From Mucidula mucida (taxonomy: Eukaryota > Basidiomycota > Agaricomycetes > Agaricales > Physalacriaceae), in assembly GCA_015501055.1 (NCBI GenBank), contig JADNYV010000459.1:1-27248 (forward strand): 27,248 bases of DNA, written 5' to 3'. Below are positions 1 through 8,924 of the stretch, piece by piece. The position numbers and the translations under genes were made by a program. The notes under the pieces were generated by a model, which saw only the letters and a list, made by a program, of their open reading frames with translations, was not told where the DNA came from and did not search any database. Within the stretch, counting starts at the first letter, position 1. Each line of letters opens with the position of its first letter.

Positions 1-202
1 TGGGTCAAGGGCGTGGAGCATCCCTAGTGGAAACGCGAAGGACAAGGAGCTTCAAACACAGACTTACTAGTATATAAGCAGTAGTGTAGTATCATTGTAC
101 TTTAGTTCCGATCTCGTTTATACACCTGGCCTAGCCTAGTCTTACGAACGCGAACGCTTTCTTCCTTAGTTCTTGCTGTGGTACCTGGTTGAGTCTCGTG
201 GC

Positions 203-1429
203 TTAGTCAGTCGCTAACAGTCGGATGGACGATGTTCTTGTCACGTAGGATGCCCCAGATTGGCCTCGTGTTCGACTTCTGTGCGTGATTAGTGGATACG
301 TGTCCCTTCTCCCCACAGATGAGACAGACGGGGGCGATTCCCTCGCCTTCACCACGGCGTGTACCCGAAAGGAACCGCGCGAGGCTCCATCAGCGGAGCC
401 TCGCGCGGAGGAATTCTTGCCCGACCGTGACGCAACGTCAGCCCGTTCTCTCTTCAACGCCTCTGCAACCAACTGCTCTGCCTGCTTCCTAGCATTGAAT
501 GCAATCAACGCATTCAAATACTCACGCTCATAGAACGCGCCATCGTAAGCCGTCGGCATGCTTGCATACTCGCGACGCAGCTTCGCTTCCACCGGAGCCC
601 AAGCGTCATACTCCTCAATCTTCTCTGTGAGCCCATCAAAGAATGAATAATGCTGAGCCCAGCGAAGCGCCCAAGGACCCTTTGGGCCCGCCTTGTCTCT
701 TGAACGGCAGAATCTGAGGCGATTTTGGGCGCACTCAGTGTACTGACCGTACGACGGGCGAACATCGTCGCCGAATTGCTTCACAAGCTCATCGACATTG
801 AGAATATAACGGCGGGCCACAGAGCCGGGCTGAGGATTGGCCTTGATGGTGGGAAGCGTAGCAGCGTGCTCCCAGATGTAGCGCAGCGCGGCGTTAGAGA
901 AGACAGACTGTGGGAGAGGAGTGATTTCTTCAGTATCATATAAAACCTGATGAAATTTGACGTCGATCTTAGCTCCGGGCAACCTGGCCACCTCCATCGT
1001 CGTGTCCATGCACTTGTTATCCTTAGGTGCATCGGCGACCGCCTTCGCGTCCTCCTTCTTCTTCTTCTCCTTCGCTTTCCACAGTGATACCGCATTCCAG
1101 ACGTAAGTAGGGACCTTCTTGACGTGGGAGAGGAAGTCAGTTTCACAGAACGCGGCCTCCTCCACCTTCGTGAATGAAATGTACGAAGCTGCAGGTGACC
1201 CAGCACTCGTCGCACCAGCCACACCCATGGTGAAATCCATCGTCTTCTGCTCCCGCGCCAAATTTTCCACCTCGATATCCGCGTTCTTCGACAAGCGGAG
1301 CGTGACATCGAGTTTCTTGAACATATCGCATATTGCCTGCGTCGTGTGAGTCCGACGAACGCGCGGCGATAGCGGCGGTGCTGGCGGCGGGGCGGGATTT
1401 TGCTGCTGGGAGCCTTGAGTTACGGACAT
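203..1429 (-). CDS. Uncharacterised protein, single exon, possible zinc-knuckle protein with a frame break
   Basis: An open frame of 408 codons without introns starts with MSVTQGSQQQ and a proline-rich segment. A Lys/Glu-rich stretch (KEKKKKEDAK) follows near residue 120, then an Arg/Ser-rich low-complexity tail. I do not recognise the family. In the neighbouring frame at the 3' end, positions 207 to about 350 read a zinc-knuckle-like CLICGEKGHVSTNH followed by a plausible tail and a stop. The open frame therefore probably leaves the ancestral frame near 340-380, by one missing base, and its last 40 or so residues (after SFRVHAV) may be out of frame. A perfect 14-bp inverted repeat lies in the coding strand just before the break. 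Zinc knuckles of this type occur in retroelement Gag-like and nucleic-acid-binding proteins, so a retroelement origin is possible but unproven. The next gene downstream on the plus coordinate, spc25, is on the same strand. Confidence 0.6.
   Translation of the reverse strand: MSVTQGSQQQNPAPPPAPPLSPRVRRTHTTQAICDMFKKLDVTLRLSKNADIEVENLAREQKTMDFTMGVAGATSAGSPAASYISFTKVEEAAFCETDFLSHVKKVPTYVWNAVSLWKAKEKKKKEDAKAVADAPKDNKCMDTTMEVARLPGAKIDVKFHQVLYDTEEITPLPQSVFSNAALRYIWEHAATLPTIKANPQPGSVARRYILNVDELVKQFGDDVRPSYGQYTECAQNRLRFCRSRDKAGPKGPWALRWAQHYSFFDGLTEKIEEYDAWAPVEAKLRREYASMPTAYDGAFYEREYLNALIAFNARKQAEQLVAEALKRERADVASRSGKNSSARGSADGASRGSFRVHAVVKARESPPSVSSVGRRDTYPLITHRSRTRGQSGASYVTRTSSIRLLATD
375..408. repeat. 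Perfect 14-bp inverted repeat, 6-base loop
   Basis: The arm at 375-388 (ccgcgcgaggctcc) is exactly complementary to 395-408, with loop atcagc. It lies inside the 408-codon frame, where it encodes an Ala/Arg/Gly/Ser stretch. It is GC-rich and would form a stable hairpin in RNA or DNA. Confidence 0.85.
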
Positions 1430-2059
1430 CGGGACGAGGCGAAAATTTTGTCGTCCAGAAAAAAAGGATCAGTCCCCACGAAGGGCAACCGATAGCAAGC
1501 CCTAACGAATAGAAGCCTGAATCAACTGCCTTACGAAAAGCACAGCTGAACAAGGAAGGAAAGGACAGAAAAGAAATTTCAGGAAAGAACGAGGATCAGA
1601 AGGCGTAACCGCGACGATGGAGAACACAACAGGTAGTATCCCCAAGGATTGTAAAGCTGTCGTGTTGTATGTACATGTATGAAGTAGATGACTACGGCCC
1701 TAGATGGCCCGGCACTATCTTATCCTAAGATAAGTTTACCGCTCGTACCTCGCGATGACTTATCGCGGAACCTTCTGACAGAGCCGACTCGACTATCTAA
1801 GACTGACTGATGGTCACCGGTTACACACAGTTCTCCATTGAAACGCGGGCGATCCGTGATCACAACCATTGTTTCTTGCCGTGATACAGACCTGCGTGCT
1901 GCTTCGATGTACTGTCGAGAGTCATGTAGGACAGTACTTGGGGCCAGTCAAGCGTGGGTGGGACTGCTATTCGGCAGGCTACAGACAAACAAGAGATAGA
2001 CGTGGAATGAATTGAACAGCAATACGTACATAGATTGAAAAAAAATTTGAAGAGGAACC
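1430..2059. other. Intergenic, no gene seen
   Basis: This stretch holds the upstream region of the minus-strand gene at 203-1429 and the 3' flank of spc25. The open frames in it are short and show no recognisable motif. An A-rich run at 2039-2045 lies just past the spc25 stop. Confidence 0.6.
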
Positions 2060-2954
2060 TCAAATAGGAACGAGCTTGACAAACGCCTGCCGCATCTCCA
2101 AGATGAACCAATAAATATCCTTGGAGTCGTTCAAAGTATTGACGAGCACGGGTAGGGACGGCAACGGTGGCGATGAATTAAGCACTGCAACATGAGAAAC
2201 AATAGACATCGAAAGCACTAAATGCCCTCACCTTTGTATCCAGATCCGCCAACGTCCAAAACGAACGTGAATTCGCGCTCTGGTCGGTTGGGATCGATGG
2301 ACCAGAAACGTATAAGCAGCTGGTCGGTTTCCAGCCCTTCTATCACGCATGCCAGCGCCTTTTCCAGCGTCTGGATATCTGGTTGGGCACCTGTCGCGTG
2401 CGTCATGAGTGTATCTCGCTCCCTCTGGCGTTCTGTAAAGGAAGATCAATATTCGCTGCAGCACAAGGCAAAGGAGGAGGACGTACCCCGCTCGAGGTTA
2501 TCCGCGATAGCTCGATATTGTTCAATCTCGCTGTCTATGGCGGCGCATTTCTCCTTCAGGGAGGCTAGCTGTCGCCTGAATGCAGCGACGGAGAGTTCTG
2601 CATCTTTGCGCTCTTCAGCTTCTTTGGAGAGTTCTGCCGCGTCCCAGTATTAGGCTTTCGTCGCACTGCAAGGCAAGTTGACGCACCTTTGGCCAACTCC
2701 AGTTCCCTCACTTTGCACTGGTTGGTCTCCAGTTCTACCGCATGTGTTCGCTCGGCAAAGCGTTTCTTCTCGGATGCATAGACAGCGCGCGAGTCTGTCT
2801 CTTCATTGACAATCTGGTTCTTGTATGTCGTGACAGTCTTTAAGAATTTACGCGCCGCTGTCTCGTAGTGTTGTAGTTTGAGATCGATAGAAGGCGTATC
2901 AGAGCTGATCACAGAGGCAAGATCGATCTGAGGGACGCGGAATGTATGCGCCAT
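2060..2954 (-). CDS. SPC25: Kinetochore protein Spc25 (Ndc80 complex), four exons
   Basis: Exons in transcript order are 2687-2954, 2487-2633, 2232-2432 and 2060-2184, giving 246 residues. Introns are 53, 54 and 47 bp, all GT-AG, and keep one frame throughout. The N-terminal two thirds are Lys/Glu-rich and coiled-coil-like. The C-terminal globular part has the Spc25 signature: RFWSIDPNRPEREFTFVLDV, then YKVLNSSPPLPSLPVLVNTLN and a last helix ending RQAFVKLVPI. Spc25 pairs with Spc24 at the centromere-proximal end of the Ndc80 complex, which links chromosomes to spindle microtubules; the C-terminal RWD-like domain docks on inner kinetochore proteins. The length fits fungal Spc25. The start is the first ATG of the frame (MAHTFRVPQIDL). 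A single-exon reading would lose the last 41 residues, because the frame stops shortly into the third intron. Confidence 0.93.
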
Positions 2955-4270
2955 GATGGAAACTGGGAAAGACGCGATAAGTCACATCACATGACGGATA
3001 TTGTCACCTTAAAATAACCGAGTTCTCCCATCTGAGAACGCCAACGTCTGCCTCCTAGCTAATCGATTTTCAGCGCTTTGGTACTTAAAGGACGTCCGCA
3101 TATCACGGAAACTTGAAAAGGCGGCCAGGCAGGCAAACGCGCAGTTCCTTCTTATCCGCTCTAACTACTGCTGCTATCATTGGCCAACACTGACTGCTTC
3201 CTTGCGTACACACTCTTCGGGACTGCCGTTCAGCTGTGCCCTTACTGAGGACCCTATTATTGTATCTTGACTGAACTTTGTAGGCATCAGATAACACTGG
3301 ATCTGTTCGCATCTCGTTACGTCATCATCTTTGCTCGTCCCATCTATTACAGTTGGGTGCGTCTGACTCTTTTTATATGATGAGGAACAACATCACTCTC
3401 GGTAGGCGTTGGGGAAGCCTGTCACTCTCCGGAATGATCAAGCTTCCGAAGCAATGAGGCAAAATCGTGATGCCACTTCTATAAGTATATGCAAGCTCAC
3501 GATGACGCTGAATTGGCCTCAGGATAACAGGATCTCTTCAGCCAGTTCGAACTTGAATATAGGCGGAGCCGAAGAGATTAGAGTCGCCCTCCGTGGAAGG
3601 TAATAGCTCGGGCCGGCGTCCTGCGCCTGTCAGTGTTTGAGATGCGTTCGGACACAATCACCTAGGAGCGGCTTTATATATCTTGGCCTTTGGAGGGCGT
3701 CAATGTTCTGAATATGTCCATGGATACTACTTCGCACTATGACATGGCTCTATGATACCTCACTGGCCGCCACTGAGGCAATTCTTGACACTTGTCATGC
3801 GCAGTAACTTCGTGCTCCCCAGCTGGATCAACACTGTTTCATAATGAGGCCTATATATACTAATGTGCACGGGTCGAGCTTGCGTGTGGCTCTGAAGACC
3901 GACAGCCGTCGGCGCCCTTCTGACGCCACTGCACGGTGAGACGAATGCTTTGGCCATTGCGAGGTATGACAACGAGATCCCCGAGCTTGAAGTTTTTGCT
4001 GTACGACACAGCTGGTATCATGAAGCTCCTTTCTACCCTATATCCTGAAGGTCAGTCTAGTGTTGTGCCCGAATCCTGATTGACCGAGCTTTTGTCAGCG
4101 TGTGGAGTTCAACGTGCTAACGGGCAGCTCAAACCGAGAGAACCCAGTTTAAGCAAAGAAGGTGATCAGGAGAAGCGGGACTAATAATAGGATGGTCTAT
4201 TTTGGTGACGTTTATAAATTGTCGGCGTGATCCTCGCCCAAGTCGTGCTTTTCCCTCTCCTTCCACCGCC
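2955..4270. other. Intergenic, no convincing gene
   Basis: This lies between the divergent starts of spc25 (minus) and the chitin deacetylase (plus). The open frames of 60-110 codons here have no recognisable motif and no supporting splice extension. AT-rich runs resembling TATA elements occur near 3674 and 3851. Most of the stretch is probably promoter and neutral sequence. Confidence 0.55.
4211..4220 (+). promoter_or_regulatory. Probable TATA element of the chitin deacetylase gene
   Basis: The sequence tttataaatt ends 50 bases before the chitin deacetylase ATG, a usual spacing for a fungal gene with a short leader. A pyrimidine-rich stretch lies between it and the start. Confidence 0.5.
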
Positions 4271-5845
4271 ATGTTCACTCCTTTCGTATCGCTCACGCTG
4301 GCTCTCGCGGTGGCAGCCGTCGATCGTGCGACCGAAGCAGAGGAAGCCGCCATTTCTGGTACGTCCTAATCCATCCTCCTCATGCATACCAGTGATAATA
4401 ATAAAGTCGCGTTTTAGATCCCAACCAGGAGTGCACGGCCTACTACTATGCCCCGATTTCAACCAAGATTTCGTCTTTTCCGCCCATCTGGCAGCCCGCG
4501 ACAATCGTAGCCGGGGATACTGTGGCGCAAGACAAGTGGAACTCTATAGCTGGGAGCGTGCCTTCGAACATTCAGCCACGAGCGAGTCGCCTATTCGTCA
4601 CCTTTTTACACAGTTTACTCAACGGCGAGATGAATATAGGGAACGCCTGCAGGCAATTTCACGAATGTGACCTACACGGCTGACGACCCGGCTTGTTGGT
4701 GGACCTATCATCAATGTGTAACACCAAAGCTTGCTGGACTTCCTGCTGATATAGCTACTGTCCCGGAGGTGCGTTTTCGCCTTTTTATCTGCATCACGTC
4801 TGACGATGTACAGCCTATGACTCTTGGCTATGGATTCGACGATGGTCCGAACTGTTCACACAACGCGTTTTACGACTACCTTACTGAGAAGGAACAACAA
4901 GCCAGTATGTACCTCATTTCCGCCTTTCCATTTTCATTCATTTCGTTTTAGCCATGTTCTATATTGGATCCAACGTCATGGACTGGCCCCTCGAAGCACA
5001 ACGAGCTGTTGCTGATGGACACCAGATCTGTGTTCATACCTGGTCTCATCGTTACAGTGAGCACTATCGCCTTTCCCCTACATAAGTCTGGTTGAACATT
5101 TGTCAAGTGACGGCACTCACGAGTGACGAAGTATTTGCCGAACTTTATTACACCATACAGGCCATTAAACTCGCAACGAACGTTACCCCTTCATGTTGGC
5201 GCCCGCCCTTTGGAGATGTCGACGACCGTGTACGCGCCATCGCCAATGCTCTCGGTTTACAGACAATCATCTGGCAATACGACTCGAACGATTGGAAGGT
5301 TGGCATCAACGGAGTTACACAGGATACAGTCAACCAGAACTACCAGAAACTCGTCGACGCCGCGAATAGTGGGACGTTTGCGAGTCAAGGAGCCATCATG
5401 TTGACGCACGAGCTAAACAACTACACGATGCAGACTGCGATGGATTGGTACGATCGCTTGAATGATGCGTTTGATGTGCGTTGTCTGTTACCTTGTTTAA
5501 TCTCCTACTGATTGGCGTATAGTACATCGTTCCCATCGCCGTAGCTCTGAATGATACTCACCCATACGCGGAAACAAACTACACCATGCCGTCGTTCAAT
5601 GATTGTAAATCAATGCCATCTGATATCTCTCCGATCCACGCTCACATCGTTCCCCAGACATCAATGGACAAACACAGACGTCTGGCTCGTCCAGCACATC
5701 ACCTTCGGGATCAAAAACATCTGGCGCTGCTTCTGCCAGCGGGACCTCCGCTAGCCAAACCAGCGGCGCTGGTCCGCGTCTCAAGCCGCAGTGGAGTTGG
5801 GTTGGGATGACAGGTATTTTCGTGGCGGCATTTGCTCTTGCATAG
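4271..5845 (+). CDS. Chitin deacetylase, secreted and probably GPI-anchored, eight exons
   Basis: Exons are 4271-4358, 4418-4585, 4653-4768, 4814-4904, 4952-5056, 5108-5475, 5523-5604 and 5658-5845, giving 401 residues. The N-terminus is a signal peptide (MFTPFVSLTLALAVAA). The carbohydrate esterase family 4 / NodB motifs are all present: GFDDGP at 131-136 (catalytic and metal Asp), HTWSH at 183-187 (metal His pair), RPPFGD at 221-226, DSNDW at 248-252 and LTHE at 288-291. A Ser/Thr-rich stalk of about 45 residues and a short C-terminal hydrophobic end (VGMTGIFVAAFALA) indicate a GPI-anchored wall enzyme. Family members remove acetyl groups from chitin to make chitosan. The second intron has an unusual donor (GTCGCC), so the 4585/4653 junction is the least certain. 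Deacetylase identity is firm; preference for chitin over another polysaccharide is inferred from family resemblance. Confidence 0.93.
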
Positions 5846-6647
5846 CACAGACATTTTGACTCGTTCTACTACTCATCACGACGCTCGTTTTTATACCTTT
5901 TGATTTGTTAGACACTATTTTACGGACTTTTATGTGTAGTTTTGTACATTTGACGCCTTATCTACTGGTGATTTGGCCAATGTCGAGCCAACAAAAGACA
6001 GTTATCTACTTAATCAACGAAGACGGCTCAGGAAGCGAAACATTCAGACCATTTTATCGAATTGTGTATTTTAGATTCTAAAAAAATGTAGACAACGAGC
6101 AGGACATAATTTATATCTCTCTGACTGCCAGTACCTTGATGACCTCTCGACTGTCCTGTAGGCGCACAGTCTGGCACTGTGGGGGAATGCGTCGACGTGC
6201 TCCTACCACATGCGGAGTCGGCAAGAGACATTGCCGAGAGGGAAAGCAAATGAGTCCAAGTCAAATAAGATAGAACTGGGGGAGTCACTCGATTTCCAGC
6301 TTGGAAATAGTAAATACCTGGGAAAAGCAGGCAGAGCAGCAGCCGTATATCACCCACGGTCCGCGAGGTCGGAAAGAGTGGCGATAGACTAAGAGACGCG
6401 TCAGGAAGAGGCAGGACCGTGAGAAAGAGCAAGGCTGACAAAACGTTTTCGTCACACCGTTTACTGCACTTTCACGATCTGATGAACCAGTTTTCATCTT
6501 CCCACTGGTTCTTCATTTTGCTTTTGTGCACCTTTTTCTTCGTATTACGCTGTGGTAAGACATATATCGACAAGCCATCTCGGCTGAACAGCGAAACGCG
6601 TCGGGACTTGGACGGATCCGGCGATGTGATCGACACACAGCTTGATT

Positions 6648-6668
6648 TTAGCCAGGTTACCTGGCTAA
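6648..6668. repeat. Perfect 10-bp inverted repeat, 1-base centre
   Basis: The arm ttagccaggt is followed after one base by its exact complement acctggctaa. It could be a dimeric protein binding site; its closeness to the thioesterase promoter (about 400 bp upstream) is only suggestive. Confidence 0.6.
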
Positions 6669-6931
6669 GCTTGTCCTGTCTCTTACCGTGAAACACGCTC
6701 GCCGATGTACAGTATGACTTGATCTCCTACTTCCTCGGCAAATGTTATACTCTTTGGACTGGTACGCGAGCTGGATAGCTGCCATCGCTTCCAGGAAGAG
6801 AATACATTCTGACGCGGAATAGACACACTGGGCTGTCAGTCAATTCTACTCGTGAGTCTCCCATTTTTTTCGTAAAGTCGGGTTAACGAGACTAACTGTC
6901 AATCCTAGTCTCGTGAACGACCGAATAAAGC

Positions 6932-6960
6932 TGACAAGTCGATCTATCATCGACTTGTCA
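6932..6960. repeat. Perfect 12-bp inverted repeat, 5-base loop
   Basis: The arm tgacaagtcgat at 6932-6943 is the exact complement of 49-60 in the same row (6949-6960), separated by ctatc. It lies about 110 bp before the thioesterase start, upstream of a TATA-like element, so it is placed as a promoter operator-type site rather than as a transcribed leader. Confidence 0.65.
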
Positions 6961-7027
6961 CTCTTCCTAAAGTTCGGTTAGTCCAGGACTATGTCCATCC
7001 ATCCAAGCGGACACTCCAGATTGACGC

Positions 7028-7033
7028 TATAAA
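7028..7033 (+). promoter_or_regulatory. TATA-like element before the thioesterase gene
   Basis: TATAAA lies 36 bases ahead of the ATG at 7070. The spacing is short but workable for a fungal gene with a very short leader. Confidence 0.4.
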
Positions 7034-7069
7034 GCCCATCGGCATGAGCATGGTCGAGCTCATTGAATC

Positions 7070-8139
7070 ATGTCGACCCGGGCTCCTGCTGAAGCTCTCC
7101 ACGAAAGTCACGGTGTTGTGTACTCTGACTCTTCCAAAGGCTCTCCTCCGTGGCAGATCCCTCGGGAGACGATTGTGGTTCTCCGTGAAGGATCACCTGG
7201 AGATGTGCCGTTGATTATAATTCATGGTAACCCGTTTTATAGCTATGTATTGCATAGGATTGTGCTTATTCGTGACTCGTCACTCTAGGTAGTGAAGGAA
7301 GCATCGGCGTGTTTTCACCTCTTCGTAAGAGGTTCTCGTCGGCATTGTGGGCTATCCAGCTCACACCGGACACACCTATCGCGACGCTGGAGGAACAAAT
7401 TCATTACTATTATGAGAAAATCAAGGTCTGTCGTACTGGGCTGCGGCTTCGCGGATTCCGAGCTGTTGACGAGTCTGCCTACTAGGCGAGGCGTCCGAAA
7501 GGTCCCTACCGTCTCGCGTCGTTCTCCGCCTCCAGCGTAATCCTCATAGGCTTGGCACACATGTCTGAGGGAAACGGGGATGAAATCCAGCACCTTTCAT
7601 TCATCGACGACTTCCCCACCATTCACTTCGCGCCCGGATACGGCTTGAACGAGTCCTCTTATGACACTCCGGAAGGACTAAAAATGTGTATAGATGCCAA
7701 CCTGAGCATGATTGTTGATCTAATTCGACGTGACGATGGGGGCAATAATCCTAGACGCCACAAGCTCGCTGATGTCCTCGCTGCGGGGTATCAGAATCCC
7801 CAAGACGCTGCTCCCCACACGCGTGATTTCCTAGACACGGTGGGTTCGCACATTGCTCGCCTCGTAAAGTTCCTTGATATCCATGGGCGCGACCTGACAA
7901 TGTTTGGGGAGTGGATCAAGGGGATCAAGGCGCCGATGACTGTTTATGTCGCTTCGGGGGGTACACTGGCGCATATGCATGATGTGGCTTTGCGTAGGGA
8001 GTGGTATGGGTTTGGGGTGCATCGGTTCTATCCGGATGCGGCGGTGGTGTATGTGAAGGCGGGGCATTTTCAGGTTTTGGGGCATGAGTTGGTGGCTGCT
8101 GGGCTGCAGGCTGGACAGGCGGTGCGGGCTCGCTTGTAG
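7070..8139 (+). CDS. Stand-alone thioesterase, alpha/beta-hydrolase fold, PKS/NRPS type
   Basis: Exons are 7070-7226, 7289-7425 and 7486-8139, giving 315 residues; introns are 62 and 60 bp. The order of features fits the thioesterase domain family of polyketide and non-ribosomal peptide synthases: an early strand ending LIIIHGSEGSIGVFSPL (oxyanion region), then GPYRLASFSASSV with the likely nucleophile Ser112, then a lid rich in RRDDGGNNPRRH, and a C-terminal KAGHF holding the likely catalytic His292. These enzymes release or edit thioester-bound chains. The usual GxSxG elbow reads S-F-S-A-S here, so activity is less certain. The protein has no carrier, ketosynthase or adenylation domain, so it is either a free-standing type II enzyme or a piece derived from a larger synthase. 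A P450 gene follows about 0.8 kb downstream on the same strand. Splicing removes the apparent stop and frame change near 7290 and 7540. Confidence 0.75.
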
Positions 8140-8924
8140 GGAAACCGATGTATCACTGCTGACATTGGTATAACTCCGATATGCTGAATAGCTCCCAGTG
8201 CGGCTGTCCGTCGCATGTTAACTTCATCGCCACTTGAACTTCGATGTACGTCCTGGAACTGAGTTGAGCCAGCGCAGCTGCTCTCGTTATCTCAATCGCT
8301 TAGTGATGTCTCCGCGGTGTTACCATTTCGATGTGCTCGGCTTGTCCTTTAAACGCTTTTTTTCAGTACGCGTTGCATGATCCATCAAGCTCCATGCGTA
8401 GCTAGCGCAAAATCTGATGACTGAGTGCTGTCACTGCGATTTCGCTAGTGTTTGCCACACTACTAAACTCAACGATCTGTTAAGTTACAGAAGCTCAAGA
8501 ACCGAGGGAGATGGACGTTGAGCATCTACCAGGCCAGATCAACCACCGAGCGAGCCAGCCATCTCCCAAGCTGGCTAGGGCGTCTATAATAGCTGCGGTA
8601 CTGTCTCGTGAACTCGACACGCACTATAGAGCACTTTCCTCTAGCAATGTACACCGCCCTCACGTGTCCGCGTCAATATCTCCGATCGGGGCCGATCAGC
8701 TTTCGACCTTCTCTTGCCCTTCAACCATCATCAGACACTGACAGTCAATATGCGTGCGGGGGCTAATACCACACCGGGCAACCTCGACGATGAGCGCAAA
8801 ACGCTGATCAGGATTGCAAGCGCGTACTGTTATCTGACAAGCCGCACTCACCATTCGGAGTGCGAATGGTCGTTCACGCCTCGTATATGAATGCCAGTCT
8901 ACGAATGTGGTTTCAACAACAGCC
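8140..8924. other. Intergenic, no gene seen
   Basis: This holds the 3' flank of the thioesterase gene and the promoter of the P450 gene. The open frames at 8511-8741 (plus) and 8696-8968 (minus) have no recognisable motif. Confidence 0.55.

Larger units (their letters stand above)
5846..7069. other. Intergenic with two inverted repeats
   Basis: No gene is supported; open frames on both strands are under 140 codons and lack motifs or splice continuity. The stretch carries the 3' flank of the chitin deacetylase gene and the promoter of the thioesterase gene, plus two perfect inverted repeats listed separately. Confidence 0.55.

Noticed and set aside
781..1308. Minus-strand Arg/Trp-rich frame of 175 codons
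   Set aside because: It is a shadow of the 408-codon gene in another frame, with a low-complexity, non-protein-like composition.
2228..2653. Plus-strand frame of 143 codons
   Set aside because: It is opposite the spc25 exons and has no recognisable motif.
4181..4670. Single-exon frames on both strands around the chitin deacetylase start
   Set aside because: They read across the first intron in wrong frames; the spliced model gives a signal peptide and joins the catalytic domain.
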